Of a stretch of DNA of 64,000 bases, positions 26,409 through 34,603 are shown one piece after another. The notes below the pieces were generated by a model, which worked only from the letters and a program-made list of their open reading frames with translations, ran no database searches and was not told the DNA's origin. Every line of letters starts with the position of its first letter. Within the stretch, counting starts at the first letter, position 1. The stretch is from JAHFUS01 sp035689115 (GTDB taxonomy: Bacteria > Actinomycetota > Acidimicrobiia > Acidimicrobiales > GCA-2861595). The translations under genes were made by a program, and so were the position numbers. The stretch covers positions 274,898 through 338,897 of the forward strand of contig DASSMA010000064.1 in the NCBI GenBank assembly GCA_035689115.1, in the 5' to 3' direction.

Positions 26409-27505
26409 GCCTCCTCCAGCCAACGGAGCGTGCCCGGCGTGCCGGCCGGCGGCGTCGCCGGGCGGCCGCCCTGGTCGCCACGCTGCTCGTCGCCGCCCTC
26501 CCGGCCGGCGCCGCGCCGGCCGGCGTCGCCGGCACCAAGCGTGTGCCGGTGGCCGGCACGTTCGAGGTCAACCCCACGACGCGCAACTCCTTCCCGGTGG
26601 CTCGCGGTGCCGTGCAAGCCGTGCGGCGGGTGCCGGGCGGCACGGTCCTGTACTGGTCGCTCGGATTCCCCGAGGGGTCCGGTGACGTCACCTTCTTCGA
26701 CACCCAGCGCCACCCGCTCCTGGCCGACCGGTGGGGCCCCCGAGGGCTGTACGCCCCGCCCCGGCTGGTGGATGCCCCGGCCCGCAAGATCTACACCACG
26801 CTCGTGGTCAAGGAGGGGGGAGACTGCCTGTGCAGCCCGCCCAGCGCGGCACGCGACGAGGCGGGCACGGTGTTCGTGTTCTACGACGTCTACGCCCCGT
26901 TGCCGCCGGGCACGACGTCGGTCTCCGTACAGATGAACTACGGGAAGGTCTTGTCGGGCATCCCGGTCGAGGACGGCCCCCTGGAGCCGGCCCTCGACCC
27001 GGCCGAGCCGATCGTGCTCGGCAGCGGCTGGCCCCGCATCGACCAGGCGGCGCTGGCCGCCGCCCCGGACAAGCAGCTGTCGGTGCAGGACCTGGTCACG
27101 CGGGTCGAAGACGTCGCCGAGCACGTCACCACGGTGGAGGCGCCGGCCCAGGTGTCCCTCGAGCTGTCCACCGACGTGCTCTTCGCCGTGGACTCCGCCG
27201 TCCTCAACCCGGCGGCCCAGGCCAGCGTGGCCAAGGCGGCGGCAACCGTCAACGCCAGGGCCGGCGGGGGCGTCATCTCGGTGACCGGCCACACCGACGA
27301 CACCGGCACCGACGCCCACAACGACGTCCTGTCGCTGCAGCGGGCCCAGGCGGTGCAGGCCGCCCTCGCCCCGCTGGTGGCCGTGCAAGGGGTCACCTAC
27401 AAGGTCGAGGGCCACGGCGAGCGCGAGCCGGTGGCCGACAACACCACCGACGCCGGCCGCCAGGCCAACCGGCGGGTGACGGTCGCCTTCGCGCCGAAGG
27501 GTTGA
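26405..27505 (+). CDS. secreted OmpA-domain protein of the Tad locus
   Basis: 366 residues from ATG 26405. A signal-like segment (RAAALVATLLVAALPAGAAPA) is followed by a 200-residue domain of unknown function (VRRVPGGTVLYWS, GDCLCSPP, FVFYDVYAPL). A C-terminal OmpA-type peptidoglycan-binding domain follows (LFAVDSAVLNPAAQ, GHTDDTGTDAHNDVLSLQRA, GHGEREPVADN...GRQANRRV). It probably anchors or stabilises the pilus apparatus at the wall. A degenerate copy of this gene lies at 7091-7857. Confidence 0.88.
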   Translation: MSLLQPTERARRAGRRRRRAAALVATLLVAALPAGAAPAGVAGTKRVPVAGTFEVNPTTRNSFPVARGAVQAVRRVPGGTVLYWSLGFPEGSGDVTFFDTQRHPLLADRWGPRGLYAPPRLVDAPARKIYTTLVVKEGGDCLCSPPSAARDEAGTVFVFYDVYAPLPPGTTSVSVQMNYGKVLSGIPVEDGPLEPALDPAEPIVLGSGWPRIDQAALAAAPDKQLSVQDLVTRVEDVAEHVTTVEAPAQVSLELSTDVLFAVDSAVLNPAAQASVAKAAATVNARAGGGVISVTGHTDDTGTDAHNDVLSLQRAQAVQAALAPLVAVQGVTYKVEGHGEREPVADNTTDAGRQANRRVTVAFAPKG

Positions 27506-27507
27506 AC

Positions 27508-28164
27508 GTGGACAGCACCGACCGGCGCTCCAAGGTCCTGATCGGCGCCGTGGTCGCGGCCGTGGTCGTCGCCCTCCTGGCCGTCCTGCTGCTGCGGGGC
27601 GGCGACGACGGCAAGGCCACCGCCAACGGCCCGTCCACCACCACCGCCACCCCGGTTTCGGTGGGCGGCGACGACGGCCTGCGGCGGGACGGGGCGGCGG
27701 TGGCCGGCCGCATCCTGGCGCCGCCCGAGGCTGCGCCGATCGTGGCCAGCGCCCAGGGCACGGTGCAGAGCCCGGACCTCCCCCACGACCAGCCGGCGGT
27801 GGCCGAGATCCTGGGCGTGGAGGCGGGGCCGTCCGACATCCTGCTCCGCTGGCGGCTCCGCACCACAGGGGCCTCGATCGACCTGAGCCCGCTGTTCCTC
27901 CGATCCGCCACCGAGGCCACCCACTCCACCAGCGGTGTGGTGCTCGTCGACCCCGCCGGGCACGAACGGGCCACGCCGTTCCGGTTCGCCGCGCCGGGCT
28001 TCGATGCGGCGGGCTGCGTGTGTTCCAGCGCGCCGGCCCAGATCGACCAGACGGGCCAGGTCCTCACCGGCCTGTACCCGCTCTTCTCGCACCCGCCTTC
28101 CACCGTCGACGTGGAGATCCCCGGCTTTCCCCCCATCACCGGAGTGCCCGTCAGCCGGCGCTGA
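27508..28164 (+). CDS. membrane-anchored hypothetical protein
   Basis: 218 residues from GTG 27508, 2 nt after the OmpA-domain stop. An N-terminal anchor (VLIGAVVAAVVVALLAVLLLRG) and Thr-rich linker lead into an immunoglobulin-like beta domain (ILLRWRLRTTGASIDLSP, LVDPAGHERATPFRFA) with a CVC pair near residue 172. Its C-terminus IPGFPPITGVPVSRR is recognisable in the relic at 7822-7857, so the two genes were once duplicated together. Last gene of the Tad-1 operon. Confidence 0.75.
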   Translation: MDSTDRRSKVLIGAVVAAVVVALLAVLLLRGGDDGKATANGPSTTTATPVSVGGDDGLRRDGAAVAGRILAPPEAAPIVASAQGTVQSPDLPHDQPAVAEILGVEAGPSDILLRWRLRTTGASIDLSPLFLRSATEATHSTSGVVLVDPAGHERATPFRFAAPGFDAAGCVCSSAPAQIDQTGQVLTGLYPLFSHPPSTVDVEIPGFPPITGVPVSRR

Positions 28165-28175
28165 TGCACCGGCTC

Positions 28176-28835
28176 CTAGGTAGGGCGGAAGGTGCGCAGC
28201 ACCGTGGCCACCTGCGACTGGTCGAAGGTGTCGACCGGGGCGGCGGCCACCACCGACAGGCTGAGCCCGTCGTCGACATCGGTGAACAGTTGGACGTGGT
28301 GCATGGCCGACGTCGCGCCGGAGGCGTCGGGAGCCTCGGTCGTCCACTCCACGATGACGGCGCGGAGGGTGCCCGGCCAGCGGGTGACCGTGCGACGGAT
28401 GCCCTTCGCCGGTTCGGGTGCCGGCACGCGCAGGGCGCTCTCGAAGGTGTAGGACTGCTCCATGACGCTGGCCCGGCCCGGCTTGGTGTCCCGGCCGAAG
28501 CCGACGTGCGGCCTGGCGGCCTCGGCGCCAGGGCCCACCAGCACGAGCAACGGCTCGCCGCTGCGGGACGTCCCCTTCTTCGGCGTGAACCCCGGCGGCG
28601 CCCACGCCACGAAGCCGTCGCCCGACACCTTCGTGAACCCGGACGGCGGCTTGTCGATCGGCGCCAGCCCGTCGGGCTGCTCGTGGACCCGCTCGCGGCC
28701 CAACGACGACGGCTTGATGGTGACCTTCGTGCTGCCGCTGCGCGCGCTCCTGCTGGCCACGCCCGTGGCCGAGCAGCCGGCGAGCAGGGCAGCCAGCGCC
28801 AGCAGCGAGGCCCGGCGGACGGTCGACACGGTCAT
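28176..28835 (-). CDS. lipoprotein of unknown function
   Basis: 219 residues from ATG 28835. The start MTVSTVRRASLLALAALLAGC is a lipoprotein signal with lipobox LAGC. The mature part has beta-rich stretches (GFTKVSGDGFVAWAPPGF, LSLSVVAAAPVDTFDQSQ) and ends VATVLRTFRPT, a layout seen in lipoproteins that bind envelope partners, but no family can be named. ATGA overlap with the upstream pilin-like gene implies cotranscription and joint function. Confidence 0.8.
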   Translation of the reverse strand: MTVSTVRRASLLALAALLAGCSATGVASRSARSGSTKVTIKPSSLGRERVHEQPDGLAPIDKPPSGFTKVSGDGFVAWAPPGFTPKKGTSRSGEPLLVLVGPGAEAARPHVGFGRDTKPGRASVMEQSYTFESALRVPAPEPAKGIRRTVTRWPGTLRAVIVEWTTEAPDASGATSAMHHVQLFTDVDDGLSLSVVAAAPVDTFDQSQVATVLRTFRPT

Positions 28836-30205
28836 AAGCGGCACTCGCTCCTCGCCACCCACGCGGTGCCATCCCAGTAGGCGGCTCCGGTGCTCGTCCT
28901 GCTGGCCGACTCGACGGAGACGTTGGCGCCGAGTTCGATGCCGAGCTTACCCGAGGCGTCGACGTCGAAGAGGGTGGAGTCGTCGGTGGAGAACGTCTGG
29001 CGGGTGAGGTAGCCGCGGTCACGGGCGGCGTCGAGGAACTGCGGCACGGCGCGGGCCAGCAGCGGGGCGGTGACGGGCGCCAGCGCGATCCCGCCGACCT
29101 GCGCCACGCCGCCGGCGGCGAGCAGGCCCTCGGCCACACGCCGGTCGGCGTCGTTGCGGACCGGGACGGTGGCCTCGTAGAGGACGGCGCCGGACACGCC
29201 GGGCTCGCCGTCGCCGGAGCCGTCGAACAGGGTTGCCACCGGCCCCTCCGCCTCGCCGGCGGCCGCCCCGCTCACGGACACGGCCTGGAGGACTCCGTCG
29301 GCGTCGTAGGTGACGGCGATGACGACCTCGACGCTGCCGGCGGCGCCGGCCTGCTCCAGCTGGCCGCCCCGGGCCTGGACACCGGCGCCGGCGTCGATGG
29401 CGTCGCGGAAGTAGGTGGTGCTGCTCCCGTTGCGGTACGTGCGGGTGCCGACGACCTGGGCGACGCCGATCGACGCCGATCCCTCGAGGGTCATGGCGGA
29501 GAACTCGGCCGACAGGTCGAGGACGGCGCCACCCTGGGAGAACGTCTCGTCCGGCTCCGGGAACGTGGGGGTGTCCCGGCCGATGAGGGTGTTCACCACG
29601 CCCTCGCCCCGGTCGAGCACCCACCGGGCCGGGGCCCGAACGCCGGTGGACGAGGCGACCAGGTCCTTGGCCGAGTCCTCGACCTCCGCCTGGATCATGC
29701 GGTCCACCGCGTCCCGGTCGCTGGTGTAGTACACGTCGCCCGTACTGACGTCGAGGGTGGCCGACGCGTCGGCGGACGCCTTGAAGCCGGCCGTTCGGTC
29801 GGCGATCGTGAGCGACAGCCCGCCGCCGACGCCGGTCCCGGCCCCGACATCGCCACGCTCGAGCCGGGTGACCCGGTACCGGCCGTCGGAGAGGCGGGCG
29901 ACCTCGAGGCGCCGCCCGTCGGCTGCCTTGAGGATCAGCACGTCGACCTCGGCGTTCACGTCGACGCTCTGGTCCTTGACCACGCACGGGTCCGGCGGCT
30001 TGCGCGAGGCGGACCCCGCGGCCGTGCCGCACGGGCCGGCGCCCATCGTGCGGATCTCGCACAGCGCCCAGCTGAGGACGCCGGCGACGGTGGGCCCCAC
30101 GGTGGCCACCACGAGGAGGAGGGCGAGGGCGACGGCGACACCGGCGGCGACCATGCCCGTGTATTCGACGGCCGCCGTCCCCGCCTCGTCGCCTCGTCGC
30201 ACCAT
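28832..30205 (-). CDS. large protein with Flp-pilin-type N-terminus
   Basis: 457 residues. The N-terminus MVRRGDEAGTAAVEYTGMVAAGVAVALALLL shows exactly the class III prepilin pattern (Gly, Glu at +5, Tyr at +6, hydrophobic helix), but instead of ending after 60-70 residues it continues into a 400-residue extracellular domain with repeated beta-strand segments (VDVNAEVDVLIL, GLSLTIADRTAGFKASADASATL). It could be a pilus-tip minor pilin or adhesin. It is coupled to the downstream lipoprotein and has TGGGCCCA boxes about 100 nt upstream, as the Tad-1 genes do. Confidence 0.82.
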   Translation of the reverse strand: MVRRGDEAGTAAVEYTGMVAAGVAVALALLLVVATVGPTVAGVLSWALCEIRTMGAGPCGTAAGSASRKPPDPCVVKDQSVDVNAEVDVLILKAADGRRLEVARLSDGRYRVTRLERGDVGAGTGVGGGLSLTIADRTAGFKASADASATLDVSTGDVYYTSDRDAVDRMIQAEVEDSAKDLVASSTGVRAPARWVLDRGEGVVNTLIGRDTPTFPEPDETFSQGGAVLDLSAEFSAMTLEGSASIGVAQVVGTRTYRNGSSTTYFRDAIDAGAGVQARGGQLEQAGAAGSVEVVIAVTYDADGVLQAVSVSGAAAGEAEGPVATLFDGSGDGEPGVSGAVLYEATVPVRNDADRRVAEGLLAAGGVAQVGGIALAPVTAPLLARAVPQFLDAARDRGYLTRQTFSTDDSTLFDVDASGKLGIELGANVSVESASRTSTGAAYWDGTAWVARSECRL

Positions 30206-30302
30206 GCCGGTCCCCGACCTTCGGCGGCGGCCCCGTGCCGCTCGTGGTCAGTCGACCATGGGCAGGGGCGGGCACACACGGGCCCGGCGCCCCCTCGTTC
30301 GT

Positions 30303-30353
30303 AGGGCCCGGGCCCCCATTTCGGCGCCGATGGGATGGGCCCATGTGGGCCCG
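30303..30353 (-). promoter_or_regulatory. GGGCCC/TGGGCCCA box cluster upstream of the pilin-like gene
   Basis: TGGGCCCA at 30336-30343, TGGGCCCG at 30346-30353 and GGGCCCGGGCCC at 30304-30315 lie 98-148 nt upstream of the start at 30205, in the 161-bp gap below the kinase gene. The boxes correspond to those before 16653 and 25537 and sit at a similar distance. The two clearest copies are 10 bp apart. Confidence 0.6.
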
Positions 30354-30366
30354 GCCGCAAGGCGGG

Positions 30367-32466
30367 TCAGCGCCTGCCGGAGCGGGGTCGGGCGAGGATG
30401 ACGCGGCGCAGGGTCGCGACGGGGTCGGCCGGCGCCGGGGCGGGTGCCGGGCCGGGGTGCTGGCCCAGGTGCCACTGGGCCTCGGCGACGTCCTTGCGGG
30501 CCATGGTGATGCGGCGGTCCAGCTCCACGCGGCGGCGGGCGGCGTCGGCCTCGACGTCCTTCTGGGCGTGCACGACCCGGTCCAGCTCCGCCTGCCACAG
30601 GGTGCGGATCTGGTCCGCCTGGCGCTTGGCCTCGGCGCGCAGGGCGTCGGCCTCGGCGCCCAGCTCCGCCCGCAGCGCGTCGTGCCGTGTGCGGATGGCG
30701 GCCCGGCGCTCGGGCGGCAGGGCATGGGGCACCTTGAGCTGGGCGGTGCCGTTCACCCGGCGCCGCCAGGTCTGCATGGCCTCCGCCTGGGCGCTGTCGA
30801 CGCCGCTCATGCGGAGGCGGCGCCCGTCGCGGCGGACCACCACCGCTTCGGCGTTCTCCACCTCAACCCCGGTGAAGTCGGCGGCCGTGCGCACCCCGTC
30901 CATGGCGAGGCGGTAGACGACGCGGTCGCTCACGCCGCAGGCGGCGGCGGCGACCAGGCTGTGCTGTTCGAGCTGGGCGTCGATCACCGAGCCCTGCAGC
31001 TCGGCCAGCGCCGCCGCCCGTGCCTCCTCCTCCAGCTTCCCGACGGCCCGTTCGCGCTCGGTCAGCTCGGCCAGGGCCGCCTCGAGGCGGGCGTCCACCG
31101 CCCGCAGGTCCTGCTCCTCACGGGCCCGCATGCGCTGGCGTTCCTGGTCGGACCGGCGGACGGAGGCGGCCTCGCCGGCCGCGATCTCCTCCCGCTCCCG
31201 CTCGAGGGCGGCGAGGGAACCGGCGGCTTCCTCGAGGGCAGGGGACGAGCGGGCGGGCGTGACGTCGGCGTCGCCGCCGGCGACGGGGGCGCCGCACAGC
31301 TCGAGGGCCCGGGTCACCGCCGTGCCGGCCGCCACCACCGCGCAGCCGAGGGCGAAGGGCAGGCCGACGCCGGCCGCGAGGAGCACCGCCGGTCCGCCCA
31401 CCGCCAGGGCGGCGCCCGTGACCAGCACCCGGCGAGCCGGGCCCGGGTCCACGGGGGCGGGTGCGGCGACGCCGCTCTCGTGGGCGGTGGTGAGCGCGTC
31501 GTAGAGGCTGCGGGCCCGGTCGACTCCCACCGGCGCCGCCACCGCCTCGGATGCCGCCTCGCCGGCCACGACGGCTGGCGCGGTGGCCATGGTGAGGGGA
31601 GGCACGGCCGCCGGGTGGCGGCCGAGGAAGGAGCGCAGGAGGCGTCCCAGCTCCGGGACGCCGGGGCCGGTGCTGGCCTCCAGGGCGGCGAAGGCGGCCG
31701 ACCGCTCGGGGTCCTCGAGGTCGTGGTGGCGCAGCAGCAGGGCCTCCTCCCCGCCGTCGAGGCGGCCCCACAGCAGGGGGTCGGCGGCCAGGGCGGACAG
31801 CGACGCGTACACCACCCACGACGAGAAGTGGTCGAGCCCGGGCCCGAAGTCGGCCACCTCCCGGCCGGGGTGCTGGTAGTTGCGATGACCCCGCTCGGTG
31901 CCTGTCCACCCGGCCAGGGAGGGCACGTACATGCCGTCGTAGTCGACGAGGCGGAGGTCGCCGCCGGGCGCCACGAGGATGTTCCCGTGCTGGAGGTCGC
32001 CGTGGGCCACCCCCTCGGCCCGGAGGGTGGAGGTGAGGGCGGCGAAGCGCGTCGCCAGGTAGGCGAGGGCGGGGCCGTCCCAGAGATGGCGCTCCACGTA
32101 GGACAGGAGCGAGTCGCCGGACGCCCACTCCATCTTCAGGACCGGCCACCACTCGCCGCCGATGCGGATGCCGCGGGACTGGAGGTCGAAGCCGACCTTC
32201 CACGTGCAGTCGAGGCCGGCCAGGTGGTCGCGGACCGCCTCGTAGCGGGCCCGCTCCTGGTCGAGGGGCCGGACGAAGCAGCGGACCGCCCAGGCCCGGC
32301 CCCCGGCGCCGTCGAGGCGGAACACCACCGCCACGTTGCCGCTGACCGCCCGCGGCAGGCCGAGGGGCGTCAGCACCGGCTCGGCCGCCGCCAGCTCCGG
32401 GTCGGCGAAGCAGCTCGCCGGGTCCTGGAGGGCCTCCAGGTAGTCGGCGGCGCGGGGCAGCCTCAT
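30367..32466 (-). CDS. serine/threonine kinase-like protein of a TerY-P-type triad
   Basis: 699 residues. A protein-kinase-like domain spans about residues 30-220 with catalytic loop VAHGDLQHGNILV and metal-binding LVDYDG (DFG equivalent). The usual ATP-binding Lys of VAIK appears as Arg (WAVRCF), which may mark a divergent or regulatory kinase. Two hydrophobic stretches near residues 350-395 probably form a hairpin membrane anchor. Residues 410-690 are largely coiled coil (ERERAVGKLEEEARAAALAEL) around a small Cys-containing helical segment. It overlaps the PP2C gene by ATGA. Kinase, phosphatase and vWA together match the TerY-P triad. Confidence 0.85.
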   Translation of the reverse strand: MRLPRAADYLEALQDPASCFADPELAAAEPVLTPLGLPRAVSGNVAVVFRLDGAGGRAWAVRCFVRPLDQERARYEAVRDHLAGLDCTWKVGFDLQSRGIRIGGEWWPVLKMEWASGDSLLSYVERHLWDGPALAYLATRFAALTSTLRAEGVAHGDLQHGNILVAPGGDLRLVDYDGMYVPSLAGWTGTERGHRNYQHPGREVADFGPGLDHFSSWVVYASLSALAADPLLWGRLDGGEEALLLRHHDLEDPERSAAFAALEASTGPGVPELGRLLRSFLGRHPAAVPPLTMATAPAVVAGEAASEAVAAPVGVDRARSLYDALTTAHESGVAAPAPVDPGPARRVLVTGAALAVGGPAVLLAAGVGLPFALGCAVVAAGTAVTRALELCGAPVAGGDADVTPARSSPALEEAAGSLAALEREREEIAAGEAASVRRSDQERQRMRAREEQDLRAVDARLEAALAELTERERAVGKLEEEARAAALAELQGSVIDAQLEQHSLVAAAACGVSDRVVYRLAMDGVRTAADFTGVEVENAEAVVVRRDGRRLRMSGVDSAQAEAMQTWRRRVNGTAQLKVPHALPPERRAAIRTRHDALRAELGAEADALRAEAKRQADQIRTLWQAELDRVVHAQKDVEADAARRRVELDRRITMARKDVAEAQWHLGQHPGPAPAPAPADPVATLRRVILARPRSGRR

Positions 32467-33236
32467 CGGTCGGGCTCCACCCGCACGAGGGTCAGGTCGT
32501 CGTTGCGGAGCCGGCCCCGCGACCGCTCGCCGGCGGCCCAGGTCGCGAAGGCGTCGTTGTCGTCGCAGGCGATCCGGCCGAGGATCCGCCAGGGCCGGCC
32601 GTCGCGAGCCGCCGAGCCGAGGAACCACGCAGCGACGGCGTCGGTCGCCAGGTAGAGCACGTCGCCGTCCAGCCACGTGCCCTCCGCCCGCTCCACGTGG
32701 GCGACCACCCGGCCGAGATGGCGTCCGTGCGACGGCACCAGCTTGGGTGCGTTGCAGAACGCCGCCGGGTCGGCCAGGGGGAAGGACGTGACCAGCCGGT
32801 CGTCGCGCACCTGGAACAGGCAGGAGTCGCCGAGCGAGACGGCCGACCAGCGGCCCTCGCCGCCGTGGGGCCGCACCAGTTCGACGCCGAGGAGCGTGGC
32901 GTGGGCGCCCCGCTCGAGGCCCGGCTGCTCGAACCACTCGATGGGCCGCTGCTCGGCCTCCCGCGTGGTGCGGTAGGCGGCGAGCGTGGCCGCCCAACCC
33001 GACATGGCGGCCGCCATCACGTCGGTCATGGCGCGCCGGCTGGAGCGGCACCAGGTCCGCACCAGCGTGTCGGCCCACAGGCCGCTGAGCATGCTCTCGC
33101 TGGCCCCGTCGGACACGGCGACCCGCAGCCGCGGGGTGCTCCGGGGGCCGGTCCGGTGGGGGAAGTACGCGTCCTCGTAGTGCTCGGCCGGGCTCCCGTC
33201 GCGGGGAAGCCAGAACGACGAGACGGTGCAGTGCAC
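32463..33236 (-). CDS. PP2C-family protein phosphatase
   Basis: 257 residues from GTG 33236. PP2C metal-binding landmarks are visible: RVAVSDGASES (first Asp), AVSLGDSCLFQV (GD motif), LYLATDAVAAWFL and a terminal RNDDLTLVRV. It lacks any extra sensory domain. It is probably the opposing activity to the kinase encoded downstream, with which it overlaps by 4 nt. It follows the vWA gene by 13 nt. Confidence 0.85.
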   Translation of the reverse strand: MHCTVSSFWLPRDGSPAEHYEDAYFPHRTGPRSTPRLRVAVSDGASESMLSGLWADTLVRTWCRSSRRAMTDVMAAAMSGWAATLAAYRTTREAEQRPIEWFEQPGLERGAHATLLGVELVRPHGGEGRWSAVSLGDSCLFQVRDDRLVTSFPLADPAAFCNAPKLVPSHGRHLGRVVAHVERAEGTWLDGDVLYLATDAVAAWFLGSAARDGRPWRILGRIACDDNDAFATWAAGERSRGRLRNDDLTLVRVEPDR

Positions 33237-33249
33237 GGCCGGCGGCCCG

Positions 33250-34080
33250 TCAGCGCAGTTCCAGCACCTGGGTGCCGACGTCGAGGAACTGCACGATGGC
33301 GCTGATGTCGGCGTTGAAGGCGAAGCCCCGCGCCCCTTCGTCGAGGAGCAGGTCCTGGCGGGCGGCGGCCGCCCGCATCTGCGCCGGCAGCGTGCTCGAC
33401 ATGCGGTGGAGCTGCCGTGCGTACTCGTCGGGAAGGCGCCTGTCGGCGCCGGGGAACACGATCGGATCGGTCCGCCCGCTGGAGATGTGGAGGTTGAACA
33501 GCAGCACGGGGCCGTCGGCGCTGGTGAGCGCCTGCAGGGCCCGCGCCTCGGGCACGGGGTCGCCGTCGGTGGAGGCGCCGTCGGTGATGTTGACGACCAC
33601 GGGGGGGAAGCACCCGGGATGGTCGGCCACCCACTCGCCGACGACCTCCCGCGCCCGCAGCAGGGCGGCGCACATCGGCGTGTCGCCGTAGGCCAGCGGC
33701 GAGAACCAGGTGGGCACCCGCACGGCCCGGGCCGGGGCGTGCCGCCCGTTGGAACGCATCCGCTCCTCCATGCGGGCCGGGCTGGTGGCGACCTCGCTCA
33801 GCGGCACCAGGTCCCGGCCGGCGAGGGCGCCGCCCAGGATCGGGGCGACGCCCTTGCCGTAGCCGATGACGCCGACGTGGAAGTAGTTCCGGACCCCGTC
33901 CTCCTTGGCGCACTTGATCACCAGTTCGGACAGCAGGCGGTTGACGGCGTCGGCCACCGCCTCCGCCTTGGTCATCGGCCGGTCGCCCCCGCCGATGGGA
34001 TCGCCCATCGACTCCGACTGGTCGATCAGGAAGAGGAAGCAGGTCGGGTTGGCCCGGCTGATCTCCGCCGTGAAGGGCAT
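33250..34080 (-). CDS. TerY-like vWA-domain protein
   Basis: 276 residues from ATG 34080, essentially a lone vWA domain. The MIDAS motif is FLIDQSESMGDP (DxSxS), with Thr in GDTPMC and Asp in VNITDGASTDGD. TerY-type vWA proteins with a PP2C and kinase form a phospho-signalling triad linked to stress and envelope processes in many bacteria. Here the triad lies directly upstream of a pilin-like gene pair. First gene of the minus-strand unit. Confidence 0.88.
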   Translation of the reverse strand: MPFTAEISRANPTCFLFLIDQSESMGDPIGGGDRPMTKAEAVADAVNRLLSELVIKCAKEDGVRNYFHVGVIGYGKGVAPILGGALAGRDLVPLSEVATSPARMEERMRSNGRHAPARAVRVPTWFSPLAYGDTPMCAALLRAREVVGEWVADHPGCFPPVVVNITDGASTDGDPVPEARALQALTSADGPVLLFNLHISSGRTDPIVFPGADRRLPDEYARQLHRMSSTLPAQMRAAAARQDLLLDEGARGFAFNADISAIVQFLDVGTQVLELR

Positions 34081-34115
34081 GTGCCCTTATCGGCCGGTGC
34101 AGCCCCGAACTTGCG

Positions 34116-34138
34116 CGCCCGTTCTCGACGAACGGGCG
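34116..34138. promoter_or_regulatory. 9-bp inverted repeat upstream of the TerY-P triad
   Basis: CGCCCGTTC-TCGAC-GAACGGGCG lies 36-58 nt upstream of the vWA start codon. A perfect dyad of this size and place may be an operator or the base of a leader hairpin. The half-sites are the reverse of an actinobacterial SOS box, so LexA is not implied. Confidence 0.45.
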
Positions 34139-34236
34139 TAATCGCTCGCTCCGCGCCCTCCTGGCGCTCCGCTCGTTTGTCGCCGGCGCCCTGGCGGGCG
34201 CGACGGCGACGGCGCCCGGCCTCCTCCCGGTCAGGG

Positions 34237-34256
34237 AGCCGCCATCCATGGCGGCT
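34237..34256 (-). terminator. hairpin after the dimeric-barrel gene
   Basis: AGCCGCCAT-CC-ATGGCGGCT is a 9-bp arm palindrome 7 nt past the stop of the gene at 34263-34556. No T-run follows, so it is a terminator by position only. Confidence 0.4.
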
Positions 34257-34262
34257 GCGGGG

Positions 34263-34556
34263 CTAGTCCTCGAACGCCTCCACCACGTCGAGGTTGCGGA
34301 AGGTGGGCGGGCCGTCGCACAGCTTGGCCAGCGCCTCGGCCATGGCGGCCGTCTCCGGGCGGGCGGAGTTGGCCATGGCCGCCTCGTAGGACGGGAACTC
34401 CACGATCACCAGGTACCGGTTGTCCTGGTCGCGGTCGGAGCACACCACGCCCCGTGCCTCGGGGCGGTCCTGCGAGGCCTGCCGGTAGTCGTCGACCAGC
34501 GCCCGGATCTCGTCGCCCCGGGTGCTGGTGAACTCGATGATCTGTACGAACGCCAT
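34263..34556 (-). CDS. small dimeric alpha/beta-barrel-like protein
   Basis: 97 residues from ATG 34556 with GGAGG 11 nt upstream. The pattern VQIIEFTSTRGDEIRALVDDYRQ...RYLVIVEFPSYEAAMANS resembles ABM/EthD-type ferredoxin-like dimers (antibiotic biosynthesis monooxygenase superfamily). These serve as small monooxygenases or structural domains. No catalytic residue can be assigned. It is monocistronic and divergent from the L,D-transpeptidase gene, with 47 nt between starts. Confidence 0.75.
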   Translation of the reverse strand: MAFVQIIEFTSTRGDEIRALVDDYRQASQDRPEARGVVCSDRDQDNRYLVIVEFPSYEAAMANSARPETAAMAEALAKLCDGPPTFRNLDVVEAFED

Positions 34557-34603
34557 TGGAATGACCTCCTGGTGCGGTGTCGACACGGTTAGTCTGCCGA
34601 CCC

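Noticed and set aside
34116..34138. LexA/SOS box upstream of the TerY-P triad
   Set aside because: The half-sites are GTTC...GAAC, the reverse of the actinobacterial CGAAC...GTTCG pattern.
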